DNA from: Rhodoblastus sp963748385
Lineage (GTDB): Bacteria; Pseudomonadota; Alphaproteobacteria; Rhizobiales; Beijerinckiaceae
Length of the DNA stretch: 64,000 nucleotides
Direction of reading: 5' to 3'
Assembly: GCA_963748385.1 (NCBI GenBank)
Contig: CAVVIQ010000001.1
Coordinates: 248,001-312,000, forward strand
The notes beneath the pieces were generated by a model, which was not told where the DNA came from, made no database searches, and saw only the letters and a list, made by a program, of their open reading frames with translations. Numbering within the stretch: position 1 is the stretch's first letter; each line of letters opens with the position of its first letter. This document shows positions 53,360-62,062 of this stretch, piece by piece. A program made the position numbers and the translations under genes.

Positions 53360-53974
53360 ATGGCGCTCGCCTTCCTGCGCCATGGTTCGAATGGCGGCCT
53401 GATTGCCGGCGTGGCGGCGCTGGCGCTCTGGTCCGCCATGGGCGGTCCCGCGCTTGGCCCGGGCTGGATCGTTCTCGGCGCCGCGTTGTTCTTCGCCAGC
53501 GAATATGGCTGGCATCGCTTCGCCTTCCACGCGCCGCCGTCATCGCGCGCCCGGATCCTGCGCCTGCAACGGCGGCTGCACTATGACCATCACGCCCAGC
53601 CCGGCCGCCTCGACCTGCTTTTCCTGCCGATCTGGTTCCTGGCGCCGGTTCTCGCCGCCAACGCCCTGCTGTTCCGGCTGATCTTCGGCGCCGGCGCTGT
53701 GGCCCCAATGGTCTTCGGCGTTTGCCTCGCTATCCTGCATTATGAATGGACGCATTATGTCGCGCATATTCCCTATCAGCCGCGCACGGCCTGGGGGCGC
53801 TACGTCAAGCGCTATCATCTGCGCCATCATTTCATCAGCGAGAAATACTGGTTCGGCGTCTCAAACCCGACGTTCGACCTGATCTGGGGAACCGCGCCAG
53901 ATCCCAAGACGGTGGCCAAAAGCCCCTATGTCCGGAATCTGTTCGGCGACCGCGCGATGGACGAGACGAACTGA
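53360..53974 (+). CDS. Fatty acid hydroxylase / sterol desaturase superfamily membrane protein
   Basis: 204-aa membrane protein of the di-iron fatty acid hydroxylase superfamily. Histidine clusters that bind iron are visible: HRFAFH, HYDHH, HYEWTHYVAH and HLRHH. About four hydrophobic segments. Substrate could be a fatty acid, carotenoid or hopanoid-type lipid. The ATG at 53360 is 10 nt after the WS/DGAT stop, so they are co-transcribed; this favours acyl-chain modification linked to wax synthesis (inference). Convergent with the TPR gene, 25 nt apart. Confidence 0.85.
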   Translation: MALAFLRHGSNGGLIAGVAALALWSAMGGPALGPGWIVLGAALFFASEYGWHRFAFHAPPSSRARILRLQRRLHYDHHAQPGRLDLLFLPIWFLAPVLAANALLFRLIFGAGAVAPMVFGVCLAILHYEWTHYVAHIPYQPRTAWGRYVKRYHLRHHFISEKYWFGVSNPTFDLIWGTAPDPKTVAKSPYVRNLFGDRAMDETN

Positions 53975-53999
53975 AATTTGGGCCGACCAGCGTCCTTTG

Positions 54000-54848
54000 C
54001 TACTCCAACTCCGCCTTGGCCGCCTCGACGTCGAGGCGCTCCATGGCGTCCATCGGCTTGCATTTCGCTGCTTCCTCGTAAAGCGCGGTCGCCTGTTTCA
54101 GTTTCGCGGAGCCGAACAGCATCGCCAGCGCATTGGCGTATTCCATCCGCGTGATGGCCGAGCCGGGATTGAGCTTGAGGGCCTGCTCGAAATTCTTGAT
54201 GGCCGCCTCCTTGCTCGCCCCATAAGTGAGGCTTGCGACCATGCCGCCGATCTTGTCCACGATTTCGGCATGATAGGTTCCCAGCGCGATATGCGCGTCG
54301 GCGTGGCGCGGCTCGATCTTCAGGGCCGTCTCGAGACTGTGGCGGATCTTGCCGCCCAACCCCTGGGCGAGCGCCTTGACCACGGAAACGCCCTGGCTGT
54401 AGCGGCCGAGCGCCTGGGCGTGGAAATAAAAGGCGTTGGCGTTGTCCGGGGCGAGTTTTTGCAGGCTTTCCGCCCGCTCGGCCGCCTCCTGGAACAGCCC
54501 GGTCTTTTCCGCCAGATCGTCGACCAGATAGGTCGCGTAGATATTGGTCGCCTTGGCGGCGGCGTTGGCGCCGATCGGGCCGAGTTTTCCGCCCAACTCG
54601 ACCGCGGCGCCGAAATCGCCACGATGATAGGCCCGCCAGGCGTCCTGCAGGCTCTGCGCGACGGCCTCGGCGTCGCCGGCGGCTTTCAGCTTCGGATGAG
54701 CGGCGAATTGCGCCTTGACGTAATCGGCGCTGGGGAAAGGCTCACGGTCTCCGGCATGGAGCCGCTCCCAGTTCTTCTCCAGCGCGCCGCCGGCGTATTC
54801 ATAGGCCTTGGCCGCATGCGGAAAGGCTTTCCATCGTGTTTTCGTCAT
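54000..54848 (-). CDS. Tetratricopeptide-repeat protein
   Basis: 282-aa soluble protein consisting mainly of TPR-like helices; e.g. SLETALKIEPRHADAHIALGTYHAEIV and NFEQALKLNPGSAITRMEYANAL. No signal peptide from MTKTRWKAFPHAAKAYEYAG. The function is presumably a protein-protein adaptor. It starts 9 nt after the TetR regulator and is the last gene of the phasin-patatin-TetR-TPR unit. Confidence 0.82.
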   Translation of the reverse strand: MTKTRWKAFPHAAKAYEYAGGALEKNWERLHAGDREPFPSADYVKAQFAAHPKLKAAGDAEAVAQSLQDAWRAYHRGDFGAAVELGGKLGPIGANAAAKATNIYATYLVDDLAEKTGLFQEAAERAESLQKLAPDNANAFYFHAQALGRYSQGVSVVKALAQGLGGKIRHSLETALKIEPRHADAHIALGTYHAEIVDKIGGMVASLTYGASKEAAIKNFEQALKLNPGSAITRMEYANALAMLFGSAKLKQATALYEEAAKCKPMDAMERLDVEAAKAELE

Positions 54849-54857
54849 TTCGGCCTC

Positions 54858-55502
54858 TCATTTCAGATAGCGTTGCGCAAGATCGTCGAACAAAGCCCGC
54901 TCGCGCGCCGCCAGATAGGGCGCGGCGAGCGAAATGACATGAAAGGCGCCGCGCGCCAGCGCGCGGCTTTCCTCTTTCGAGCGCGGATCGCGCGCGAACT
55001 CATAGGACAGCCAATAGGTCGCGAGGACGGTCATGTTGACCGCCAGCGCCTCTACGTCCATCGGGCCGGCCGTCATCTCCCCCGCCTCCACCAGGCCCTG
55101 GAGGATATCGACCGCCGTGCGCTTCTTGTGGGCGAGGATGCGCTTGAACTGGGTCTCGAGCACCCGGTGTCGCGACACCAGTTCGTTGATGTCGCGATAG
55201 ATAAAGCGATATTTGTGGATCGCCTCGAAGATGAGATGAAGGAAAAGCCAGGCGTCTTCGGCGTGGACAGGACGGCGTTCCGGCGCCGCGAGCGTCCGTT
55301 CGATCTCGTCGCGATAGGCGAAGAACAGGGCTTCGACGATCTTGTCCTTGGAATGGTAGTGATAATAGAGATTCCCCGGACTGATGTTCATCTCGTCGGC
55401 GATGGCCGTTGTGGTCACCCCCGGCTCGCCATATTCGTTGAACAGCCGAAGGGCCGTCTCCAATATTCTTTCCCGCGTCCGCCGTTTCGGCTTTTTCTCC
55501 AT
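54858..55502 (-). CDS. TetR-family regulator, PhaD-like
   Basis: 214-aa TetR repressor. Helix-turn-helix segment TRERILETALRLFNEYGEPGVTTTAIADEMNISPGNLYYHYHSKDKIVEALF, where NISPGNLYYHYHSK closely resembles PhaD of pseudomonad polyhydroxyalkanoate clusters. The C-terminal ligand-binding domain is helical (FIYRDINELVSRH). It lies 27 nt after the patatin stop and 9 nt before the TPR gene, in one transcription unit with a phasin. An acyl-CoA or fatty acid effector is plausible. Autoregulation is likely but no operator was identified. Confidence 0.88.
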   Translation of the reverse strand: MEKKPKRRTRERILETALRLFNEYGEPGVTTTAIADEMNISPGNLYYHYHSKDKIVEALFFAYRDEIERTLAAPERRPVHAEDAWLFLHLIFEAIHKYRFIYRDINELVSRHRVLETQFKRILAHKKRTAVDILQGLVEAGEMTAGPMDVEALAVNMTVLATYWLSYEFARDPRSKEESRALARGAFHVISLAAPYLAARERALFDDLAQRYLK

Positions 55503-55529
55503 GGTCTCGCCCCCCCGAGGCCAGAAGTC

Positions 55530-56744
55530 TCATCTTGGCTGGGCGCCCGCGAGCGCATGCTCCAAGGCGTCAAGCGTATGCGCCAGTTGCGTCGCGGCGC
55601 CGTCCAGCTTGCGCGCCGGGCTGCGACGCGGTTTCGTCTTGGGCCGCGAAAGGCTGCGCGAGGCGTCGGCGAGAACGCCGCGGTCGATCGACACTCCATG
55701 GCGCGCCAGAACGGGTTCGAGTTCGTCGGCGCGGCGGCGCAATTCCTCGCGCGTCCTTTGGTAAGCGTGTTCGCAGAGCCGCCGTCGATCGGAATAGGAA
55801 AAGATATTGCTGAAGAACATTTCCGGGTCGTCGCGCGCCGGCTCGAACAGCACCACGTCGGCGTCCGGGTAAAGCCGTGAATTGCGCTCCATGCCGACGC
55901 GCATGCGCGAATGGATGATCGCCCGGAAGGTTTGCGACATCACGGTCGGAAAGCCGTGCGCCGCCAGGGAGACGAGCTTCTTGTGCGTCTGGCGCGCGGC
56001 GGCGGCGGCGTCGAAAGGAACGAGCGGATTGACGCAGAACAGCAGCTTCGCCCCTTCGCGCAAGGCCACCGAAGCGTGCAGGGTCTTCATCAAGGCCCCA
56101 TCGACGTAATGGCGCCCCGCGATCTCGACAGGCGGGTAAAGGCCCGGCAGAGCCGAGCTCGCCTGAACCGCAAGGGAAATCGGCGCGTCATCCCAGCCGC
56201 TCGAACCGAAAGCCACCGCTGTGCAGGCGTCGAGATCGGTCGCGACCAGGAACAATTTGCGTTTCAGCGCGCGGAAGTCGTTGGTCCGCCCCGGCGCGGA
56301 GAAGAGCTTCGCGAGATAGGCGCCGACGCCCCGGTTGTCGAGCAGACCGGTCGGCAGGGCGTCGGCCAGACGCTGCAGGGACTCCGCGAGGGCGCCCGAA
56401 AAGGGATGGTCCAGATAGGCTTGCGCCGCCGCGGCGGCAAGGCCCGGAACGCAGGCCAAGCGGCGGGCGTATTCGGCGAACGCCGGCCGCAAAAGGACAT
56501 CGGGTTCGAAGGGATCATCCGCTTCCTCGCTCTCGATGAAGCTCCGATGCATGTCGCGGGGGGATATGCCGTTGGCGAGACCCGCCGTGAGGAAGGCGCC
56601 CGAACTGACGCCGACGAAAATATCGCATCCGACGAAATCGAAACCTGTCAACGCCTCATCGAGCGCCACCAGCGCGCCGATCTCATAGATCGCGCCCAGG
56701 GGACCGCCGCCCGCCAGCGCTACGCCTCTCAAATCGTGAGCCAC
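55530..56744 (-). CDS. Patatin-like phospholipase/lipase
   Basis: 404-aa patatin. GVALAGGGPLGAIYEIGAL (oxyanion), GVSSGAFLTAGLANG (GxSxG nucleophile) and HYVDGALMKTLH (catalytic Asp in DGA) are all present. The C-terminal tail is basic (RPKTKPRRSPARKLD). Start: no ATG is in reach; GTG at 56744 is preceded by GGGGAGG with 6-nt spacing and gives MAHDLRGVALAGGG. An open frame further upstream runs through the phasin region and is rejected. Second gene after the phasin; probable droplet- or granule-associated lipase (inference). Confidence 0.86.
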   Translation of the reverse strand: MAHDLRGVALAGGGPLGAIYEIGALVALDEALTGFDFVGCDIFVGVSSGAFLTAGLANGISPRDMHRSFIESEEADDPFEPDVLLRPAFAEYARRLACVPGLAAAAAQAYLDHPFSGALAESLQRLADALPTGLLDNRGVGAYLAKLFSAPGRTNDFRALKRKLFLVATDLDACTAVAFGSSGWDDAPISLAVQASSALPGLYPPVEIAGRHYVDGALMKTLHASVALREGAKLLFCVNPLVPFDAAAAARQTHKKLVSLAAHGFPTVMSQTFRAIIHSRMRVGMERNSRLYPDADVVLFEPARDDPEMFFSNIFSYSDRRRLCEHAYQRTREELRRRADELEPVLARHGVSIDRGVLADASRSLSRPKTKPRRSPARKLDGAATQLAHTLDALEHALAGAQPR

Positions 56745-56839
56745 CGTCGCCTCCCCTTCGAACCAACCCAAATGTGGCAGAACCGCCCCGGAGAGCGGCT
56801 CCGCCACCGAATGGGCGCCGGTCAGAACAGCCGATCGGC

Positions 56840-57256
56840 TTACTTGGCGGGCTTCGCTATCGCCTTCTGCGGCCCGACTTCGGCCTCGAGCTTCTTGACC
56901 TCGTGGGTCAGTTCGGTCACCCGACGGCTCAAGTGCTCGATGTCTTTCTTGGTCGGCACATTCAACGCATGCAGGGCGCGCCCCACGCGCTCCTCGAACA
57001 CCTGCTCCAGCTTGTCCCATTGCCCGGACGCCTGGGTCTTCACGTCGGTGAATTTCTCGTCGGCGACCTTCTTGGCCCGCCCCTGAATCGCCTCGCCATG
57101 CTTGACGAGATTCTCGAAGGTCTTGACTCCTTCCTCCTGGGCCACGGCGAACGCCCCGAGCCCGGCGAGCCAAATCTGATTGGCGGAATTCTTGATCAGC
57201 GCCGCCAGTTCGCTATCACTCTTGCCTTCAACAAGAGCTCTCAGCTTCTTGACCAT
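56840..57256 (-). CDS. PhaF/PhaI-type phasin
   Basis: 138-aa poly(hydroxyalkanoate) granule-associated protein-like phasin (PhaI/PhaF-type). An amphipathic N-terminal half (IKNSANQIWLAGLGAFAVAQEEGVKTFENLVKHG) is the family hallmark, followed by a coiled-coil region (LNVPTKKDIEHLSRRVTELTHEVKKLEAEV) used for oligomerisation, and a short Lys/Pro/Ala-rich end (QKAIAKPAK). Start at 57256 (MVKKLRALVEGK) with a GGGAG Shine-Dalgarno. No PHA synthase is in the window, so it may instead coat wax/triacylglycerol droplets. Divergent from the acyl-CoA reductase. Confidence 0.9.
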   Translation of the reverse strand: MVKKLRALVEGKSDSELAALIKNSANQIWLAGLGAFAVAQEEGVKTFENLVKHGEAIQGRAKKVADEKFTDVKTQASGQWDKLEQVFEERVGRALHALNVPTKKDIEHLSRRVTELTHEVKKLEAEVGPQKAIAKPAK

Positions 57257-57402
57257 CTTGCTCTCCCTTCCTGCGCCGCCCGGAATCATTTCGCGGCCCC
57301 ATGCTGGAAAAATAGTCGCCGTTTTTAGGTTTTTCGCCCTATTCTCCTAGGCGGCGGACTCTAATCCTAAAAGGTAGTCTAGGCTAGAAGGGGAAAACGG
57401 CC
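57257..57402. promoter_or_regulatory. divergent promoter region phasin / acyl-CoA reductase
   Basis: 146 bp between divergent starts of the phasin and the acyl-CoA reductase genes. A loose inverted arrangement CCTAG...CTAGG lies at about 57346-57383, a speculative binding site for the PhaD-like regulator. RBS AAGGGG before the reductase ATG. Confidence 0.4.
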
Positions 57403-59388
57403 ATGATCTACGTCATCACCGGCGCCAGCGGCTTCATTGGCAAGCGCCTGACCCGTCAATTGCTCTCCCGGCCCGACGCGAAGGTTTATTTCCTCATTCG
57501 CAACGCGACGCCGGAGCGTGTCGAAAAATTGCGCGCCTTCTGGAGCGCGGATGAAACCCGCGCCATCGCCCTGCCCGGCGATCTCACCCTGCCCCTGTGC
57601 GGCGTGGACCCCGCCGCGATCGAAGCGCTGCGGGGGAAGGTCGATCATGTCTTTCACCTCGGCGCGATCTACGATCTCGACGCCGACCCGAGCGAGGAAA
57701 TGCGGGTCAATATCGAGGGAACGCGCCATGCCCTCGCCCTTGCCGAAGCCCTCGGCGCGCGCCGCTTCCATCACATGAGTTCGATCGCCGCCGCCGGACT
57801 CTACGAAGGGGTCTTTCGCGAAGACATGTTCGAGGAAGCCGAAAATCTCGGCCATCCCTATTTCGCGAGCAAGCATGAGGCGGAAAAGGTCGTGCGGCGG
57901 GAGGCGAAGACGCCGTTTCGCATCTATCGGCCCGGGCTCGTCGTCGGCGATTCCAGGACCGGCGAAATGGACAAGATCGACGGCCCTTATTATTTCTTCA
58001 AGCTCATCCAGAAATTGCGCCGCGCGCTGCCGCCCTGGGCGCCGATGATCGGCCTCGAAGGCGGGCGGATCAATCTGGTGCCGGTCGATTTCGTGGTCGC
58101 CGCCCTCGACCATCTCGCCCATACGGAAGGGCTCGACGGCCGCTGCTTCCATCTCGTCGATCCGCACCCGCGCCGGGTCGGCGACATTTTCGCCCTGTTC
58201 GCCGACGCCGCGCACGCCCCGCGCATCCCGGTGCGCGTCAACGCGGCTCTGTTCGGCCTGCTGCCGCGCCCGGTCCTGCAAGGCCTGAAGGCGCTGACCC
58301 CGGTGCGCCGCATCCGCAAGGCCTTCATGAAGGATCTCGGGCTGCCCGAGGGCGTCCTCGCCTTTTTCAATTATCCGACCCGCTTCGACAACCGCGAGGC
58401 GGCGGCGATCCTCGATCCGGCCGGGATCGCGGTTCCGCCGATCGAGGACTACGCTTGGCGCCTGTGGGACTATTGGGAGCGCCATCTCGATCCGGATCTG
58501 TTCATCGACCGTAGCTTGCGCGGCCGGGTCAAGGACAAGGTCGTGCTGGTCTCGGGAGGCTCGGCCGGCATCGGCAAGGCGACGGCGTTGCGCCTCGCGG
58601 AAGCCGGCGCGACCGTCCTGATCGTTGGCCGCGACCGCGAGAAACTCGACGCGGCCGTCCGCGAGGGCGCCGAACGCGGGCTGGTCCTGCTGCCCCATGC
58701 GGCGGACATCGCCGATGATTCCCAATGCCAGGCGCTGATCGCGCAGATCATCAGGGATCATGGCGGCGTCGAAATCCTGATCAACAACGCCGGGCGCTCG
58801 ATGCGGCGCGGGATCGAACATTCCTACGACCGCTTCCATGATTTCGAACGCGCGATGCAGGTCAATTATTTCGGCGGCTTGCGCCTGACGCTCGGCTTCC
58901 TGCCCGGCATGGCGGAGCGCCGCAGCGGCCATGTGATCAGTATTTCCTCGATCGGCGTGCTGACCAACGCGCCGCGCTTTTCCGCCTATGTCGCCTCCAA
59001 GGCGGCGATGGAGGCCTGGACCCGCTGCGCGGCCTCGGAATTCCTCGACCGCGGCGTCCATTTCACCACCATCAACATGCCCTTGGTGCGCACGGCGATG
59101 ATCGCGCCGACCAAGCTCTATGACCATGTTCCCGCGCTGACGCCCGACGAAGCGGCGGAACTTGTGGTCGAAGCCATCGTCAAGCGCGTGTCGCGCATCG
59201 CCACGCCGCTCGGCATATTCGGCCAGATCGTCAACGCGATCAGCCCGCGCTTCGCGCAGATCGTGATGAACACCGCCTTCCGCATGTTCCCCGACAGCGC
59301 GGCGGCCGTCGGCCATGCGCAGGGCGCCGAGGCGCCGACCGTCGATCAGATCGCCTTTACCCAGATCATGCGGGGGCTTTATCTTTGA
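57403..59388 (+). CDS. Two-domain fatty acyl-CoA / fatty aldehyde reductase
   Basis: 661-aa fusion of two short-chain dehydrogenase domains. N-terminal extended-SDR (about 1-365): nucleotide motif GASGFIGKR, catalytic Tyr/Lys in HPYFASKHEAEK. C-terminal classical SDR (about 375-661): SGGSAGIGKATAL, NNAGRS, and catalytic Tyr/Lys in SAYVASKAAMEAW. This architecture and length match the NADPH-dependent fatty acyl-CoA reductases of Marinobacter and mycobacteria (Acr-type), which reduce acyl-CoA through aldehyde to fatty alcohol for wax esters. Start at 57403 with RBS AAGGGG. It converges with the hydrolase gene (10-nt overlap). This supplies the alcohol for the WS/DGAT. Confidence 0.9.
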   Translation: MIYVITGASGFIGKRLTRQLLSRPDAKVYFLIRNATPERVEKLRAFWSADETRAIALPGDLTLPLCGVDPAAIEALRGKVDHVFHLGAIYDLDADPSEEMRVNIEGTRHALALAEALGARRFHHMSSIAAAGLYEGVFREDMFEEAENLGHPYFASKHEAEKVVRREAKTPFRIYRPGLVVGDSRTGEMDKIDGPYYFFKLIQKLRRALPPWAPMIGLEGGRINLVPVDFVVAALDHLAHTEGLDGRCFHLVDPHPRRVGDIFALFADAAHAPRIPVRVNAALFGLLPRPVLQGLKALTPVRRIRKAFMKDLGLPEGVLAFFNYPTRFDNREAAAILDPAGIAVPPIEDYAWRLWDYWERHLDPDLFIDRSLRGRVKDKVVLVSGGSAGIGKATALRLAEAGATVLIVGRDREKLDAAVREGAERGLVLLPHAADIADDSQCQALIAQIIRDHGGVEILINNAGRSMRRGIEHSYDRFHDFERAMQVNYFGGLRLTLGFLPGMAERRSGHVISISSIGVLTNAPRFSAYVASKAAMEAWTRCAASEFLDRGVHFTTINMPLVRTAMIAPTKLYDHVPALTPDEAAELVVEAIVKRVSRIATPLGIFGQIVNAISPRFAQIVMNTAFRMFPDSAAAVGHAQGAEAPTVDQIAFTQIMRGLYL

Positions 59389-60272
59389 TCCGGCGCCTGG
59401 AGCACGGCCTCGAAGACCTCCGGCGCGCGCAGAAGCCCGAAATGACCGGGAAGGGCCAGCATGGTCTCGCGCGCGCCGTCCAGGCGCGCCGAATCGCGGG
59501 GAACGACAATTTCGTCGCGCGCGCTCCAGATGGAATGGGTCGGAACCGGCGGCGCATGGTCGTTGAGCGCGCTCAGCCAGGGCGAGCCCGGCTCCATCTC
59601 CCGGGCGTCGCGCCCGACGCCGAGGCGGGCGAGCTTCGTTCCATGGTGCGGCGTCCCGATCGTGACGAGCGCCGCGACGCGATCGGGACCCCGCCGCGCG
59701 AGACAAGCGCGGGCGGCCAGACCACCCATGCTGTGGCCGACCAGCACGACCTTGGCGGCGCCGGTCGCCGCCAGCAGCCGGTCGATCTCCTCATCGAGCC
59801 GATCCGCCAGTTCGTCGATGTCGGCGAAGGGCGGATCGAGCGTCACGGCGACCGCTCTGCGACCGGCGGCGCGCAGCCGGCGCTGGAGAGGCCGCCACAT
59901 CGCCTCGTTGCAGCAATAACCAGGGATGAGCAGGATGGGCGCCGGCCCGGCCGAAGCGGGCGGAACGACCGCCTCCCGTCGCCACAGCCGCTCGAAGGGC
60001 TGGAGCACGACAAAGGTTTGCCAGAAGGCGAACAGCTCCTGAAGGAGCGCCGCGACCCGCCGGGCGGGAGTCGCGCCCGCCGCCGGGGGCGGACGGTCGC
60101 CGGCGCTCAGCACATAGGCGAGCAGCGGCGTTGCGATCTGCAAGGCGACGAGCGCGAGAATGAACACGAGAAAACCGACGCCCACGCCCCACGCCCGGGC
60201 GGCGAAGGCGCCGGTCATCGCGGCGAGCGCGGCGAGCGCGACGAACGCCAACTGAAGCAATCGCGCCATCAT
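59379..60272 (-). CDS. Alpha/beta hydrolase (lipase/esterase) with N-terminal membrane segments
   Basis: 297-aa alpha/beta-hydrolase. Two hydrophobic helices at the N-terminus (LLQLAFVALAALAAMTGAFA; GVGFLVFILALVALQIATPL) anchor it in the membrane. Oxyanion/strand motif ILLIPGYCCNEAMW, nucleophile GHSMGGLAARA, IGTPHHGTKLARLG typical of lipases, and a His near the end (PGHFGLL). A triacylglycerol or ester lipase is likely, possibly for wax ester turnover. Start at 60272 (MMARLLQLAF); a start 11 codons earlier is possible. Converges with the acyl-CoA reductase and is divergent from the ligase gene. Confidence 0.84.
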   Translation of the reverse strand: MMARLLQLAFVALAALAAMTGAFAARAWGVGVGFLVFILALVALQIATPLLAYVLSAGDRPPPAAGATPARRVAALLQELFAFWQTFVVLQPFERLWRREAVVPPASAGPAPILLIPGYCCNEAMWRPLQRRLRAAGRRAVAVTLDPPFADIDELADRLDEEIDRLLAATGAAKVVLVGHSMGGLAARACLARRGPDRVAALVTIGTPHHGTKLARLGVGRDAREMEPGSPWLSALNDHAPPVPTHSIWSARDEIVVPRDSARLDGARETMLALPGHFGLLRAPEVFEAVLQAPDQR

Positions 60273-60368
60273 GGCCTGTCTCCGCCGCGCGAAACCCGCA
60301 GCCAACGATTGACTCGCATCATTGCCGATACGCCTGCGAAAGAAGAGAATTTTCGGTTGTGAAGCGCA

Positions 60369-60382
60369 TTGACACGAATCAA
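60369..60382. promoter_or_regulatory. FNR/FixK-type box upstream of acyl-CoA ligase gene
   Basis: TTGACACGAATCAA fits TTGA-N6-TCAA, the FNR/FixK consensus. It lies 18 nt before the ATG at 60401, too close for ordinary class II activation, so repression or a leaderless/alternative arrangement would be needed. It could also regulate the divergent hydrolase. Confidence 0.45.
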
Positions 60383-60400
60383 GACATGGGGAGGCGCGTC

Positions 60401-62062
60401 ATGGAGAGAATATGGCTTCCGCAATATCCGACGGGCGTAGATGCGGACGTGGACGTGCGCGCCTTTCCGTCGGTCATCCATGTTTTCGAGGACGCCGTCC
60501 GGCGTTTCCCGCGTCATACGGCCTTCATCAGCATGGGCGCGTCCCTGACCTATGCCGAGCTGGACGCACAGGCCAGAAACTTCGGCGCCTTTCTTCAGAA
60601 TGTCGCGCGCCTGCCTGACGGGGCCCGCGTCGCGCTGATGATGCCGAACCTGCTGCAATATCCGGTCGCCTTGTTCGGCGCCCTGCGGGCCGGCTACGTC
60701 GTCGTCAACTGCAACCCGCTTTACACGCCGCGCGAGCTCGAGATCATCCTGAAGGACTCGGGCGCGGAAGCGATCGTGGTGCTGGAAAATTTTTGCGGCG
60801 CCCTCGCGGAGGTCATTGCGCGGACCGCCGTGCGCCAAGTCGTAGTGGCGCGGGTCGGAGACCTGCTCGGCCCCGTGCGCGGCGCCCTGGCCAATTTCGT
60901 CGTCCGCCATGTCAAAAAGCTCGCGCCGCGCTGCAACATTCCCGGCGCGGTCGGCTTCACGAAAGCGTTGCGCCTCGGCGCCCATAGCCAGTTGCGGCGG
61001 ATTGAGCTCGGCCCTGACGATCTCGCCTTCCTTCAATACACCGGCGGAACCACCGGCGTGCCCAAGGGCGTCGAGCTGACCCACGGCAATATGGTCGCCA
61101 ACGCCCAGCAGGGCCTTGCCTGGGTGCGCCCGTTCCTCGATGACGGAAGCGAAACCATCGTCACCGCCTTGCCGCTCTATCACATTTTCGCGCTGACGGT
61201 GAGCTGCCTGCTGTTCGTGCGGATCGGCGCGGCCAATCTCCTGATCGCCAACCCGCGCGACATTCCTAATTTCGTCAAGGCGCTGTCGAAACAAAGGTTT
61301 TCCGTGTTCATCGGCGTCAACACCCTGTTCAGCGCCCTGCTGAACAACGCTGATTTCCGGCGCCTCGATTTCAGCGGGTTGAAGGTTTGCGTCGCCGGCG
61401 GCATGGCGCTGCACAAGGCCGTCGCCGAGAAATGGCGCGAAGTCACCGGCAGAACCCTGATCGAGGGCTACGGCCTGACCGAGACGTCGCCCGCCGCGAT
61501 CATCAATCCGCTCAATCTCGACGCCTATAATGGCGCCATCGGCCTGCCAATGCCGCAAACCGATATTTCGATCCGGGACGATGAGGGCGTCGAACTGCCG
61601 ATCGGCGAGAGGGGTGAACTCTGCATCAAGGGCCCACAGGTGATGCGCGGCTATTGGCGGCGCCCGGACGAAACCGCGATGGTCATGTTTCCGGACGGAT
61701 TCCTGCGGACGGGCGACATCGCGGTTGTCGACGAAAAGGGCTTCGTGCGAATCGTCGATCGCAAGAAGGACATGATCGTGGTGTCCGGGTTCAATGTTTA
61801 TCCCAATGAGGTCGAAGACGTCGTCGCGCTGAATGTCGGCGTCCTCGAGGTCGGCGCCGTCGGCGTGCCCGACGCCAACTCGGGCGAAGCCGTGAAAATC
61901 GTGGTCGTCAGGAGGGACGAGACACTGTCGGCCGAAGACCTGATCGCCCATTGCCGCCTGTATCTCGTCGGCTACAAGATCCCCCGCTACGTCGAATTCC
62001 GCAAAGAGCTGCCGAAAACCAATGTGGGAAAGATCTTGCGGCGCGCGCTGCGGGATATCTGA
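60401..62062 (+). CDS. fadD: Long-chain fatty acid-CoA ligase, FadD-like
   Basis: 553-aa AMP-forming acyl-CoA ligase. ATP/AMP motif YTGGTTGVPKGVELTHGN, TEGYGLTETSP-like segment IEGYGLTETSPAAIINP, the VDRKKDMIVVSGFNVYP and C-terminal PKTNVGKILRRALRD with the catalytic Lys. This sequence type (ELTHGNM, DRKKDMI) is FadD. Start: ATG at 60401 with GGGGAGG 7 nt upstream; an upstream ATG at 60359 lacks such an RBS. It activates fatty acids to acyl-CoA for the adjacent reductase and WS/DGAT. An FNR/FixK-type palindrome lies just upstream. Confidence 0.93.
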   Translation: MERIWLPQYPTGVDADVDVRAFPSVIHVFEDAVRRFPRHTAFISMGASLTYAELDAQARNFGAFLQNVARLPDGARVALMMPNLLQYPVALFGALRAGYVVVNCNPLYTPRELEIILKDSGAEAIVVLENFCGALAEVIARTAVRQVVVARVGDLLGPVRGALANFVVRHVKKLAPRCNIPGAVGFTKALRLGAHSQLRRIELGPDDLAFLQYTGGTTGVPKGVELTHGNMVANAQQGLAWVRPFLDDGSETIVTALPLYHIFALTVSCLLFVRIGAANLLIANPRDIPNFVKALSKQRFSVFIGVNTLFSALLNNADFRRLDFSGLKVCVAGGMALHKAVAEKWREVTGRTLIEGYGLTETSPAAIINPLNLDAYNGAIGLPMPQTDISIRDDEGVELPIGERGELCIKGPQVMRGYWRRPDETAMVMFPDGFLRTGDIAVVDEKGFVRIVDRKKDMIVVSGFNVYPNEVEDVVALNVGVLEVGAVGVPDANSGEAVKIVVVRRDETLSAEDLIAHCRLYLVGYKIPRYVEFRKELPKTNVGKILRRALRDI

